Part shown: piece by piece, positions 47,106-55,830 of the stretch
Layout of the letters: every line of letters begins with the position of its first letter
How positions within the stretch are numbered: the stretch's first letter is position 1
DNA from: Planctomycetota bacterium
Lineage (GTDB): Bacteria > Planctomycetota > PLA2 > JAEUHO01
Direction of reading: 5' to 3'
Length of the DNA: 64,000 bases
NCBI GenBank assembly: GCA_029259775.1
Contig: JAJDEN010000041.1
Coordinates: 124,001-188,000, forward strand
Made by a program: the position numbers and the translations under genes
The notes under the pieces: generated by a model
Database searches by the model: none
What the model was told of the DNA's origin: nothing
The model's input: only the letters and a program-made list of their open reading frames with translations

Positions 47106-48035
47106 ATGGGGCACAATGACCCCGGGCAAGATGACACGACCCGGCAGGGACAGGCCGTCGCCTTCCTCGCCGAGGCGCGCGTCATCGTGGACGGTGCGCT
47201 CGAGCATTGGCTGCCGGACGACCTGGACGGCGCGCCCGGCCTCGCCGAGGCGATGCGGTACTCCGTCCAGGCCGGCGGCAAGCGGCTCCGGCCGGCCCTC
47301 GCCCTGGCAGCCTGCCGCGCCGTCGGCGGCGAGGATGCGGCGGCCCTGCCGTTCGCGTGCGCGGTGGAACTCATCCACACCTACAGCCTCATCCACGACG
47401 ATCTACCGGCGATGGACGACGACGATCTGCGCCGCGGCCGTCCGACGAGTCACAAGATGTTTGGCGAAGCCATGGCCATCCTCGCCGGCGACGCCCTACA
47501 CACGCTCGCTTTCGACGTGCTCCTGACGCACACCGACGACGACGCCATCGCCGCGGCGCTCGGTCGGGAGCTCGCCACCGCCTCCGGTTCGATGGGCATG
47601 GTGGGCGGTCAGGTAGATGACCTCGCCGGGGGCGGCATCGCCCCCGACGCCGATCGCCTGCAGCGCATCCACGAGCGCAAGACGGCCGCGCTCATCCGTG
47701 CGTCGGTGCGCGGCGGCGGACGGGCCGGGGGCGCATCCGAGGCACAGCTCGACGCGCTCGGCGCCTACGGCGCAGCCATGGGCCTCGCGTTCCAGATCAC
47801 CGACGACATCCTCGACGTGACCGGCACGGCCGAGACGCTGGGCAAGACGCCGGGCAAGGACGAGCGCGAGCAGAAGATGACGTACGTGGCGCTCGAAGGC
47901 GTGGACGGCGCGCAGGCCCGGGCGGACCGCGAGATCCTACGCGCTCGGGAGGCTCTCGCTGGCCTCGGCGGCCAGCTCCCCGGCCGTGAGCTGCTCGTCG
48001 CGCTTGCTGAGTTCGTCGCGCACCGCGACCGTTAG
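47106..48035 (+). CDS. ispA: polyprenyl synthetase, probable farnesyl diphosphate synthase
   Basis: Trans-isoprenyl diphosphate synthases condense IPP with allylic diphosphates. The first Asp-rich motif is HDDLPAMDDDD and the second is ITDDILD. QAGGKRLRP near the N-terminus binds IPP. A length of 309 residues and the short-chain-type region before the first motif (ELIHTYSLIHDDLPAMD) fit the FPP/GGPP synthases of the IspA group. The start is preceded by GAGGAG. The last 99 bases are overlapped by the MFS transporter gene on the other strand. The typical C-terminal ending of the family lies inside this overlap, so the 3' end of ispA is real. Confidence 0.9.
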   Translation: MGHNDPGQDDTTRQGQAVAFLAEARVIVDGALEHWLPDDLDGAPGLAEAMRYSVQAGGKRLRPALALAACRAVGGEDAAALPFACAVELIHTYSLIHDDLPAMDDDDLRRGRPTSHKMFGEAMAILAGDALHTLAFDVLLTHTDDDAIAAALGRELATASGSMGMVGGQVDDLAGGGIAPDADRLQRIHERKTAALIRASVRGGGRAGGASEAQLDALGAYGAAMGLAFQITDDILDVTGTAETLGKTPGKDEREQKMTYVALEGVDGAQARADREILRAREALAGLGGQLPGRELLVALAEFVAHRDR

Positions 48036-49256
48036 GCGGCGGTAGCCCAGCGCGAAGAGCAGCAGCGAGAACACCAGCGCGAGCACGGCGCCACCCGTGA
48101 TCGCAACGCTCTCGGCCGTACGCTCCGCGACGAAGCCCTGCAGCATGCCCCCCAGCGGGAACGCCGCGCCGAAGATGAGCGCCCAGATGCCCATGACGCG
48201 CGCGCACAGGTGATCCGGCACGGTCTCCTGGACCGTCGTGTTCGCGCTCGCCATGAAGCCGACGTGCGTGAAGCCCGCGATGATCATCGCGATGCAGGCG
48301 AGGGGGACCGCGGTCGTCCACGCCATCAGCAAGGCGGCACCGCAGCCGATCCACACCATCGCGAAGATGTTGCCGATGCGGCGCCCGCGCCCTCCCGAGC
48401 CCGACGCGACCCACAGCGCCGCCGCGAAGGAGCCGGCTCCGGACGCGGCCATGAGCCAGCCGTAGCCGCGCGCGTCCAGGTGCAGGATCTCCTTCGCGAT
48501 CGCCGGCATGAGCACGCGGAAGGAGAGCAGCAGACCCACGACGCCCGCGGCGCAGAGGACGAGGGTGCGCGTGACCTCGTGGCCGGCCACGTACCGGAAG
48601 CCATCGGCGAGCTCCCGCAGCGGATGTTTGGTCTCCGCGGGCCGGACCTGGGGCGGAAGATCCATGCGCAGGAGCTGGACGGCCATCAACGCGGAGGATG
48701 CGCCGACGACGAGGAAGCATGTACCGGCCCCGCCCAGCGCGTAGATCATGCCCGCCGCCGCGTTGCCGATGGCGTTCATCATGTGGAAGCCGGCGGCCGT
48801 GAGGCCGATGGCGTTCGGCAGTTGGCGCACGTTCACGAGACGGCGGACGATCGCGTGGCGTGCTGGCAGCTCCATGCCGCGCAGGCACGAGATGAGCAAC
48901 GTCATGACGATCAGCTCGGTCCACCCCACGAGTCCCTGGAGGATCCCCAGCCCCAGCAGCCCGTTCACAGCGGCGACGGCGAAGTAGATGACAACCAGGT
49001 AGGTCCGCTGGTCGACGCGCTCGGCCAGCACGCCGGCGAGCGGCGCGATGGGCACCCACGGGAGCAGGCTCGCCACGGTGATCCAGCCGAGAGCCTCGCG
49101 GCTGCCGGTGAGCTCGAACGCGAACCAGGCCGTCGCGGCGATGCGCAGCCAGAACCCGGCCATGTTGAAGAGCAGGCCGAAGTAGTACTGGCGGAAGACG
49201 GGCTGTTGGAACGACGCAAACGTGCGTGCGCGCCAACCACCCCCAGGCGTGGACAT
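47937..49256 (-). CDS. MFS transporter (MFS_3/EntS-like)
   Basis: The 439-residue protein has about 12 membrane helices. The N-terminal FRQYYFGLLFNMAGFWLRIAAT segment and AERVDQRTYLV after the second helix are typical of the MFS_3 group that includes the enterobactin exporter EntS; the arginine-rich 'MELPARHAIVRRLV' loop is also typical. The last helix ends at about residue 400; the following 37 residues are a charged tail encoded antisense to the end of ispA. It starts six bases after xseB on the same strand. Substrate unknown. Confidence 0.85.
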   Translation of the reverse strand: MSTPGGGWRARTFASFQQPVFRQYYFGLLFNMAGFWLRIAATAWFAFELTGSREALGWITVASLLPWVPIAPLAGVLAERVDQRTYLVVIYFAVAAVNGLLGLGILQGLVGWTELIVMTLLISCLRGMELPARHAIVRRLVNVRQLPNAIGLTAAGFHMMNAIGNAAAGMIYALGGAGTCFLVVGASSALMAVQLLRMDLPPQVRPAETKHPLRELADGFRYVAGHEVTRTLVLCAAGVVGLLLSFRVLMPAIAKEILHLDARGYGWLMAASGAGSFAAALWVASGSGGRGRRIGNIFAMVWIGCGAALLMAWTTAVPLACIAMIIAGFTHVGFMASANTTVQETVPDHLCARVMGIWALIFGAAFPLGGMLQGFVAERTAESVAITGGAVLALVFSLLLFALGYRRLTVAVRDELSKRDEQLTAGELAAEASESLPSA

Positions 49257-49262
49257 GGCGAC

Positions 49263-49577
49263 CTAGCCCCGGTCGTCGGCGGCGTCGCTGTCTTCGGACG
49301 CCTTGACGCCCGTCAGGGGCAGCTCGTCGCCGACGCGTAGCGGGCGCTCGATCGCGTTGCCCTCTTCGTCCTCACCGACGAGCTCCGCGAGCCGAGCCTC
49401 GGCATCGTCCAGCAGCGCCCGGCAGGCCCGCAGGTGCTCCACGCCCTCGCGGTAGCGGCCGAGGGAGGTCTCCAGCGGCAACTCCTCGCCTTCGAGATCA
49501 CGCACGACGCTCTCCAGGGCCTCGAGGCGTTGCTCGAAGGTGGGCTTCTGTCCCTTGGATGTGCGCTTGGCAGCCAT
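49263..49577 (-). CDS. xseB: exodeoxyribonuclease VII small subunit
   Basis: XseB is the small helical subunit of exonuclease VII, binding the coiled-coil part of XseA. From the ATG at 49577 there are 104 residues. The signature FEQRLEALESVVRDLEGEELPLE, spanning residues 14-36, followed by SLGRYREGVEHL is unmistakable. The C-terminal 40 residues are an acidic extension not usual in the family. The open frame upstream is not supported. A TATCCT element at 49585-49590 lies eight bases before the start. xseA is not next to it; the MFS gene follows. Confidence 0.9.
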   Translation of the reverse strand: MAAKRTSKGQKPTFEQRLEALESVVRDLEGEELPLETSLGRYREGVEHLRACRALLDDAEARLAELVGEDEEGNAIERPLRVGDELPLTGVKASEDSDAADDRG

Positions 49578-49675
49578 GCCGCGAAGGATACCAGTCCGAC
49601 TCCCGGGCGCCCCGCCCTGGCGGCGCACCCAGACGTTTCGTGTACGGACTCCTCCGACCGCGTGAAGATACGGGC

Positions 49676-50479
49676 GTGTCGGTATCTCTCCTCGTCCTCG
49701 TCGTTGCCTTCTACGCCGCTGTCGCGACGGGCTACCTCGAGGCGCGCCGCCGCCGGGAGGCCCCGCCCACGTGGGCGCGCTGGGCCGGCCCCATCTCCGT
49801 CGCGGCCCACCTCGCCGGGCTGATGGTGCTCAGCGCCTCGATGTCCCGAAGCCCCTTTGCGACAGGGAGCCAGGCGATCTCCTTCCTGGCGTTCTCGCTC
49901 GTCGCGCTCTACCTGTTGCTCGAGATCCGTAGCCAGGTCGCCACCCACGGCGGCGGCTTCTACGCGGTGGCGGCAGCGCTGACCGCGATGAGCGTCCCGG
50001 GGCTCGTTGAGGCCGGCCCCGCCACGCTCGCGAACATCCCCCGGGACGCCGCGCGCAGCCTGCATGTCGGGCTCTCGCTCATGGGCTCCTCCGCCGTGCT
50101 CGCCGGTGGGCTGCTGGCCATGGGCTACCTCGGCACGTACCGGCGGGTGAAGTCGCGCCAGCTCACGGGAGGGACGACCGGGCCCTCGCTCGGCGGCTTC
50201 GAGCGGCTGGCCCGGTTGGCGTCCCTGCTCGGCATCGTCCTGCTCGTGCCGTCGCTCTCGCTCGGCATCCGCGTCGAGCGCGTCGCCGGCGCGGTCGACA
50301 TGACTCCCCTCACCGTCACGATGGGCGTCGTCATGACGCTGGTCTGCGCGGCCTTCGCCATCTGGTGGCGTCGCCCGCGCCGCGGCGCACTGGCCGCGTG
50401 GCTCAACGTGATCGCCGTGCTCGTGCTCATTGTGGGCTTCGGCGTCGTCCACCCGCTCGTGCTGCGAGGCGGTGCATGA
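49676..50479 (+). CDS. CcsA/HemX-like membrane protein upstream of hemA
   Basis: The 267-residue protein has eight or so membrane helices and the layout of the cytochrome c assembly family (PF01578), with a conserved His in the fifth hydrophobic segment (RSLHVGLSLMGSSAVLAGG) and another in the AAHLAGLMV helix. In many bacteria a protein of this type, HemX, precedes hemA and modulates glutamyl-tRNA reductase; CcsA itself handles heme. The start is uncertain: I use the GTG at 49676, which opens directly into the first helix, but no good ribosome site is visible. It overlaps hemA by ATGA, the first link in the coupled heme operon. Confidence 0.75.
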   Translation: MSVSLLVLVVAFYAAVATGYLEARRRREAPPTWARWAGPISVAAHLAGLMVLSASMSRSPFATGSQAISFLAFSLVALYLLLEIRSQVATHGGGFYAVAAALTAMSVPGLVEAGPATLANIPRDAARSLHVGLSLMGSSAVLAGGLLAMGYLGTYRRVKSRQLTGGTTGPSLGGFERLARLASLLGIVLLVPSLSLGIRVERVAGAVDMTPLTVTMGVVMTLVCAAFAIWWRRPRRGALAAWLNVIAVLVLIVGFGVVHPLVLRGGA

Positions 50480-51747
50480 GCGCGAACATCTTCCACGTCG
50501 GGGTGGATCACCACCTCGCGCCGCTGGATGTGCGCGAACACATCGCCCTCGGCGCGGACGATGCCGTGCGCGTCGCGCAGGCGATCGTGGCCGAGGGCTG
50601 GGCGACCGAAGTTGCGCTGCTTTCGACCTGCAACCGCACCGAGATGTACGTCGCGACGCCGGAAGCCGAAGGCGGCGACCTGGCACTGGGCGCATGGATC
50701 CGCAATGTGCCCGGCGCGCCGGCACCGTCGAGCGGCTGCTATCGCCACCAGAGTGGTCGCAGCGCGGCGCAGCACATGCTGCGTGTGGCCTGCGGGCTCG
50801 AGTCCGCGATCATCGGCGAGACCGCGATCCAGGGCCAACTGCGCAGCGCGCATGAGCGCTGCCTGGAAGCAGCCACGATTGGCCCCGTGCTCGACCGACT
50901 CTTCCAGTCGGCCCAACGCGCGGGCAAGCGCGCCCGCAGCGAGACCAGCATCAGCGACGGCGGCGTGTCGCACGGCAGCGCCGTGGCCCAGGTCGTCCGG
51001 CGCATCTTCGACTCGCTCCAGGGGCGCCGCGTGCTCGTCGTGGGCGCGGGCCAGATGGCATCCCAGGCCGCGCGCGCCGTGGCCGAGATCGACGACGTCG
51101 ACTTCGCCATCGTCAATCGAACACGGGCGCACGCGGAAGCGTTGGCCCAGGCCCTCTCGCGGCAGGCCGACGTCCACGCGCTGGAGGAACTGCCCGGCTT
51201 GCTCGAACACGCGCACGTCGCGATCTTCGGCGGCGGCGCCGGCACGCTCGGCGTCGACGCCATCGACGCGGCCGTACGCAAGCGGCGCGACCACCTGCTG
51301 CTTGTCGACCTCGGCGTGCCGCGGCTGGTGGACGCCAAGGCGGCGGACCTGCCCGGCATCTTCCTCTACGACCTTGAGTCGCTGGAGCAGATGGTGGCGG
51401 GCGCCCTGGCGGCCCGCCGCGAGTCGATCCCGCAGGTCGAAGCCATCGTCACGAAGGAGCTCGAGGACTTCCGCACGTGGCAGCGCGGACGCCGGGCCCT
51501 GCCTGCGATCCGCACGCTGAACGAGTGGGCCGAGTCGATCCGCCGCAGCGAGCTGGCCTGGCTGCCCGACGACACGCCCGACGAGATGCGCGAACGCATC
51601 GAGACCCTGACCCGACGCCTCGTCAAGCGCCTCATGGGCCGCGCCGCGGCGCGGGTCGTGAAGGGCCACGGGGCCGAAGATCCGAACCTGCCCACAGCCG
51701 ACGACCTCCGCAGCGTCTTCGGCCTGGACGAGGGAGAGTCCACGTGA
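50476..51747 (+). CDS. hemA: glutamyl-tRNA reductase
   Basis: HemA reduces Glu-tRNA to glutamate-1-semialdehyde, the first step of C5-pathway tetrapyrrole synthesis. In 423 residues the nucleophile is Cys52 in STCNRTE, followed by the ESAIIGETAIQGQLR block, the NADPH site VVGAGQMASQAA, and a C-terminal dimerisation helix. The ATG at 50476 overlaps the upstream stop; the longer frame before it is a shadow. hemE follows with a GTGA overlap. Its partner HemL is encoded (partly) at 62847-64000. Confidence 0.96.
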   Translation: MSANIFHVGVDHHLAPLDVREHIALGADDAVRVAQAIVAEGWATEVALLSTCNRTEMYVATPEAEGGDLALGAWIRNVPGAPAPSSGCYRHQSGRSAAQHMLRVACGLESAIIGETAIQGQLRSAHERCLEAATIGPVLDRLFQSAQRAGKRARSETSISDGGVSHGSAVAQVVRRIFDSLQGRRVLVVGAGQMASQAARAVAEIDDVDFAIVNRTRAHAEALAQALSRQADVHALEELPGLLEHAHVAIFGGGAGTLGVDAIDAAVRKRRDHLLLVDLGVPRLVDAKAADLPGIFLYDLESLEQMVAGALAARRESIPQVEAIVTKELEDFRTWQRGRRALPAIRTLNEWAESIRRSELAWLPDDTPDEMRERIETLTRRLVKRLMGRAAARVVKGHGAEDPNLPTADDLRSVFGLDEGEST

Positions 51748-52799
51748 CGCGATTGTTCGAACGTGCCGTGCGCGGTGAGCCGGTGGAGCGCTTCCCCGTC
51801 TGGATGATGCGCCAGGCGGGCCGCTACCTGCCCGGCTACCGCGCCATCCGTGCCAAGACGCCCTTCCTCGAGCTCTGCCGCACGCCGGAGCTGGCGGCGA
51901 AGGTCACGCTGGAGCCGATCGAGCTGTTCGGCATGGACGCCTCGATCGTCTTCGCCGACATCCTGCTGACGGGTGATGCGATGGGTTGTGAGGTCACGTT
52001 TCCCGAGACGGGCGGGCCGAAGTTTCTCGACCCGATCCGCACACCGGCGGACGTCGACCGGATCCACGCAGCCGATGACGAGCGCACACGCTGCGTCGCC
52101 GAAACGATCGCGATCCTGCGCCGCGAGCTGCCCGAGAGCACGTCGCTGATCGGCTTCTCGGCCGCGCCGTTCACGCTGTGCGCCTACATGATCGAGGGTG
52201 GCTCGAGCCGTGACTACCTCATCACGCGCCGCTTCGCCCACGCGCATCCCGCGGCCTTCGAACGCCTGATGGGCCTGGTGGCGGACGCGCTCATCCCCTA
52301 CCTGCGGGAGCAGTTCGAAGCCGGCGCCGACGTGCTGCAGCTCTTCGATACGTGGGGTGCTGTGCTCGAGCCCGAGCTCCACCGCCGATGGGTCATCCCC
52401 ATGACGCGCCGCGTCATCGACGGCCTCGGTGCCGATCGACCGCCCGTCATCTACTTCGGCGGGTTGGGCGGCGAAGGCCGGCTGCGCTCCGGGGTCGAGA
52501 CGGGCGCGGACGCGCTCTCCGTGGACTGGCAGACCGATCTCGCCCGTGCCTATGCCACCGTCGGCGATCAGGTCCGCCTGCAAGGGAACCTCGATCCCGC
52601 GATCCTGCTCACGGACCCCAAGAGGATCCGCGCCCGCACGCACGAGATGCTCGCGCGCGTCCCCGCCGGCAAGGCGCACCTCGTCAACCTCGGTCACGGC
52701 ATCCACAAGGACACACCGACGGAGAACGCAGCCGCCTTCATCGAAGCCGCGCAGTCCTTCGTTCCCACCCAGGAGGCCGGGGCCGACGCCAGAGCATGA
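51744..52799 (+). CDS. hemE: uroporphyrinogen decarboxylase
   Basis: HemE decarboxylates the four acetate side chains of uroporphyrinogen III to give coproporphyrinogen III. The family hallmark PVWMMRQAGRYLP is at residues 19-31, then the catalytic Asp in FADIL, GFSAAPFTLCAYMIEGG and the C-terminal NLGHGI. From the GTG at 51744 the length is 351 residues, as expected. The GTG overlaps the hemA stop and the TGA at the end overlaps the hemG start, so the operon is translationally coupled. Confidence 0.96.
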   Translation: MTRLFERAVRGEPVERFPVWMMRQAGRYLPGYRAIRAKTPFLELCRTPELAAKVTLEPIELFGMDASIVFADILLTGDAMGCEVTFPETGGPKFLDPIRTPADVDRIHAADDERTRCVAETIAILRRELPESTSLIGFSAAPFTLCAYMIEGGSSRDYLITRRFAHAHPAAFERLMGLVADALIPYLREQFEAGADVLQLFDTWGAVLEPELHRRWVIPMTRRVIDGLGADRPPVIYFGGLGGEGRLRSGVETGADALSVDWQTDLARAYATVGDQVRLQGNLDPAILLTDPKRIRARTHEMLARVPAGKAHLVNLGHGIHKDTPTENAAAFIEAAQSFVPTQEAGADARA

Positions 52800-54154
52800 G
52801 CGAGCGCTACGACCAGATCGTCGTCGGTGGCGGGATGTCCGGCCTGGCTCACGCGTGGTGGTCGGCCCGGCGCGGCGAGCGCGTCGTCGTGCTCGAAGCC
52901 GGCGAGCGCGTCGGCGGCGTCATCGCGACGGCCGAGACGAGCGGCTACCGCTACGAACGCGCCGCGACGTCGGTGCCCTCACGGGCCAGGCACCTCCTCG
53001 ACCTGCTCGCGAGCCTGCCCGAGCCGCCGCCGCTGGTCGCGTCCGAGGATGCGGCCGAGCGACAGTTCCTGTTCGGACGCACGGGCCTCGTCGACGTGCC
53101 TCGCTCCTTGCCGTCGTTGCTCACGACACGTCTGCTCACGTCGCGCGGCAAGCTACGCATCCTCGGCGAGGTGCTGCGCGGCCGTCGTCGCGTCACCGGA
53201 GCGGAGACGCTGCACGACTTCGTACGTCGCCGCTTCGGGCGCGGCGTCGCCGAGGCGTTCCTGCGCCCGTTCACGAGCGGGATCTACGGCGCCTCCCCCG
53301 ACCGCCTCGGCGCCGCGGACGCGTTCCCGAAGCTCGTCGCGATGGAGCGCCGGCGCGGCAGCGTGCTCCGCGCCCTGCTCGCGGATCGGGACCCGAGCGC
53401 CGGCAAGCGCAAGGTGCTGCTGCCTCAAGGCGGCATGGAGACCATCCCGCGCGCTATCGCCAGCGCCCTCGGAGATCGTGTCCGGCTCCGCATGCCCGTT
53501 ACGCGGCTCGAGCCGGGCGGCCGTGGTCACGGCGCGATCGTGCATCTCGCGGACGGCAGCGCGCTGGAGGGAGACGAGGTCACGCTGGCCATCCGTGCCC
53601 CGGCGCAGCAGGCCCTGGTGGCCGAGACGCATCCGCGCGCGGCCGACCTGCTCTCGGGTGTGACCTACGTTCCGATCGTCGTGGTGGCCGTCGGCTACCC
53701 GCGGACGCAGGGCCCCTCGGTGCCTGCCGGCTTCGGCGCCCTGCGCGGGCCGCGCTCGCGCGCGCGTGTGCTGGGCGCGACCTTCAATGCGCAGCTGAGT
53801 CCGGGCGTCGCACCGACGGGCCACGAGTTGGTGACGTGCTACCTCGGCGGCAGCGAAGATCCCGAGGTGCTCTATCTCTCCGACGACGAGCTGCGCCGCG
53901 TCGTGCTCGGCGATCTCGAGACGGCGCTTGGCGGCACTGTCGAACCCGACCTCTTCCAGATCTGGCGCTGGTCGCAAGCCATCCCGCTCTTCGCACCCGG
54001 CCACCGCGCTCGCATGGCGGAGGTCGCAACCGATCTCGCCCGCAGCCGGCTACGCCCGCTGGGTTCGCATGCGACAGGCGTGAGCTTGAACGACTGCTGC
54101 CGGCCACTCGCACCGCTGCGCGCGCCGCTCGCCGCGGGCTTGGTGCGCGCATGA
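52796..54154 (+). CDS. hemG: protoporphyrinogen/coproporphyrinogen oxidase, HemY type
   Basis: This FAD enzyme oxidises protoporphyrinogen IX, or coproporphyrinogen III in the coproporphyrin branch. The FAD-binding VVGGGMSGLAHAWW with the VLEAGERVGG segment is at the N-terminus, and the HemY-type middle LLPQGGMETIPRAIA and C-terminal GVSLNDCC-type FAD contact are present. At 452 residues it matches the oxygen-dependent HemY family, not the flavodoxin-like HemG of enterobacteria. Without hemQ/hemN in view I cannot decide between the two branches of the pathway. ATGA overlaps link it to hemE and the DUF192 gene. Confidence 0.9.
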   Translation: MSERYDQIVVGGGMSGLAHAWWSARRGERVVVLEAGERVGGVIATAETSGYRYERAATSVPSRARHLLDLLASLPEPPPLVASEDAAERQFLFGRTGLVDVPRSLPSLLTTRLLTSRGKLRILGEVLRGRRRVTGAETLHDFVRRRFGRGVAEAFLRPFTSGIYGASPDRLGAADAFPKLVAMERRRGSVLRALLADRDPSAGKRKVLLPQGGMETIPRAIASALGDRVRLRMPVTRLEPGGRGHGAIVHLADGSALEGDEVTLAIRAPAQQALVAETHPRAADLLSGVTYVPIVVVAVGYPRTQGPSVPAGFGALRGPRSRARVLGATFNAQLSPGVAPTGHELVTCYLGGSEDPEVLYLSDDELRRVVLGDLETALGGTVEPDLFQIWRWSQAIPLFAPGHRARMAEVATDLARSRLRPLGSHATGVSLNDCCRPLAPLRAPLAAGLVRA

Positions 54155-54660
54155 CGGCACGCCGCCACACGCCCCTTCGCCTCGTGCCGGTCCTCCTCGG
54201 AGCGTGCCTCACGCTCCTCGGGGGATGTGCGGACACGTCGGACACCGGCCGCCCCGCACCGGAGGCGCGCGTCCGACTGCACGTGGGCGATGTCCCGGTC
54301 GACGTGCGCGTGGCCTCCCGCTTCGCCGAGCGCCGCCGCGGGCTGGGTGGCGTCGCTACGCTTGGGGCGAACGAGGGCATGCTCTTCGTCTACCGCAAGC
54401 CCGACGCACGCCAGTTCTGGATGCGCGGCTGCCTGATCGCTCTCGACATCGCCTTCCTGGACGACGCCGGCACGGTCGTGCAGCTCGACACGCTCGATCC
54501 GCCGGTGCGGGCCGGCGGGGAAGCGGCCGAGACGCGACGGTCGCCGCCCGTGCGCTACGTGCTGGAGGTGCGGGCCGGCTTCTTCCACCGTCATGGCCTC
54601 GGCGAGGGTTCGCGCGTCGAACTTCCCAGCTCCGTGGACCCGGCACGCGCCGACCCCTAG
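54151..54660 (+). CDS. DUF192 lipoprotein
   Basis: DUF192 proteins are small beta proteins of unknown function, often exported. The 169-residue product begins with a lipoprotein signal (LLGACLTLLGGC, lipobox LGGC with the cysteine near residue 26). The domain follows (about 40-160): RFAERRRGLGG, LGANEGMLFVY and FWMRGCLIALDIAFLD are its well-known motifs. Its start overlaps the hemG stop, so it is the last member of the heme operon, although no heme-related role is known to me. A weak imperfect hairpin follows at 54667-54692, in the 80-base convergent gap. Confidence 0.88.
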   Translation: MTARRHTPLRLVPVLLGACLTLLGGCADTSDTGRPAPEARVRLHVGDVPVDVRVASRFAERRRGLGGVATLGANEGMLFVYRKPDARQFWMRGCLIALDIAFLDDAGTVVQLDTLDPPVRAGGEAAETRRSPPVRYVLEVRAGFFHRHGLGEGSRVELPSSVDPARADP

Positions 54661-54740
54661 CCTCGGTCGGAAGCGCCCTCCTGCTTGGCCGAACGATCCA
54701 CGCGCGACATGGCGTCTTCAGACAGAGCCTGGCCCGGCGA

Positions 54741-55625
54741 TCACATGCGCAGCATCGGGCACGCGCCGTAGTAGGTGACGCGTGTGCGGTAGCTGGATCG
54801 GACCACCGCGGTCTTCCAGTCGACTTCGAGTACCTCGCCCTTCGGCGTGAGCGCGTACAGCGTCGTGCCATCCCAGATGAGGCCCCAGACGTCGTCGAAG
54901 GTCGTGATGCTCGTGGCGGCCGTAGCCCCCTTCTTCGCCTCCGGCGTCGGCGCGACCGTTCCGGGGGCCGCCTTCTTCTTGGGCGCTACGCCCTTCCTGC
55001 CGGCGACCTTCGCGCCGGCGACCTTCTTCGGAGCGCGGCGGAAGATGCCGATGTCCTTGGCCTTCCAGGTCTTGGGATCGAGCCGTACGAGATGGCAGCG
55101 TGCTCCACGGTTGACCGAGGCATAGAGCGCGTCGCCGACCCAGGCGAGGTCGCCGTCACTCCCCCACGAGTCCCCCATGTCGCCGAGCACCGTGGCCAGC
55201 CCCGTCTTGAGGCTGACCTGGCAGAGCGAACCTCCCTCCAGCGCAAAGAGACGCCCTTGATCATCGAAGGCGAGCGCATTGAACTGGGCGAAGACGGTGC
55301 GGCTGAGTTCCCCGATGCGCTTGGACTTGGCGGGATCGCGCATGTCGATCTTGTAGAGCGTGGTGAAGGAGATGGCGTAGAGGCCGTGCAGGTCGGAGAG
55401 GGCGAGGTCGGTGAGCGACGGCGTGAAGCTCTTCGTCTTCGCACCCCTGGTCTCGGTGATGACGACCTTGCCAAGCAGCTCGGTCTTCTTCTCGTCCGGG
55501 AGGACACGATAGATGCGTCCGCCCTCGTCCGTGGCGTAGCCGCGCGCGTGCGCGGACTTGGCCGCCCCGACCAGCGTGACGACCAGCGCGGCGACGATCG
55601 AAAGCCCCAAAACGACGCGCTGCAT
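54741..55625 (-). CDS. exported protein with beta-propeller-like repeats
   Basis: The 294-residue protein has a signal peptide (VVLGLSIVAALVVTLVGA, cleavage near AHARG) after a strong ribosome site (GAGGAGG). Repeats of the type LFALEGGSLCQVSLKTG, ALYASVNRG...LVRLDPKTW and TLYALTPKGEVLEVDW suggest a small beta-propeller (NHL/PQQ-like blades). A Lys/Ala/Pro-rich insert lies at about residues 195-235. I know no family for the whole. It is followed by a convergent gene and preceded by a strong hairpin and a TAGGAT element. Role unknown, likely binding outside the cytoplasm. Confidence 0.65.
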   Translation of the reverse strand: MQRVVLGLSIVAALVVTLVGAAKSAHARGYATDEGGRIYRVLPDEKKTELLGKVVITETRGAKTKSFTPSLTDLALSDLHGLYAISFTTLYKIDMRDPAKSKRIGELSRTVFAQFNALAFDDQGRLFALEGGSLCQVSLKTGLATVLGDMGDSWGSDGDLAWVGDALYASVNRGARCHLVRLDPKTWKAKDIGIFRRAPKKVAGAKVAGRKGVAPKKKAAPGTVAPTPEAKKGATAATSITTFDDVWGLIWDGTTLYALTPKGEVLEVDWKTAVVRSSYRTRVTYYGACPMLRM

Positions 55626-55644
55626 GCTCTGCCTCCTCGGAGCA

Positions 55645-55650
55645 ATCCTA
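55645..55650 (-). promoter_or_regulatory. candidate -10 element (TAGGAT) before the propeller-like gene
   Basis: On the minus strand TAGGAT lies 19 bases before the ATG at 55625 with GAGGAGG between. The 205-base gap up to 55830 also holds the 13-base-pair hairpin and GC-rich sequence without a gene. Confidence 0.35.
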
Positions 55651-55686
55651 GGCCCCCGCGAAGGGGCCAGCGCCACGAACGCAAAG

Positions 55687-55716
55687 CGGGCCGCGACGCT
55701 TGCGCGTCGCGGCCCG
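55687..55716 (-). terminator. strong 13-base-pair hairpin after the PEGA-lipoprotein gene
   Basis: CGGGCCGCGACGC pairs perfectly with GCGTCGCGGCCCG around a four-base loop. On the minus strand it lies 114 bases after the stop of the PEGA-lipoprotein gene and is followed by CTTTGCG, a very short T-run. This is the most stable simple hairpin I found and a likely transcription end. Confidence 0.6.
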
Positions 55717-55830
55717 ATGAGGGCTGTCGGCCCCGGGGGTTCACTCCAGGGCTCGAGCGAAGTCGAGGGGCGTGAGCCCCCCCACCTCGGGGACCGATCA
55801 GGCCCCCTCATGACATGCGCCTGGAGAGCG

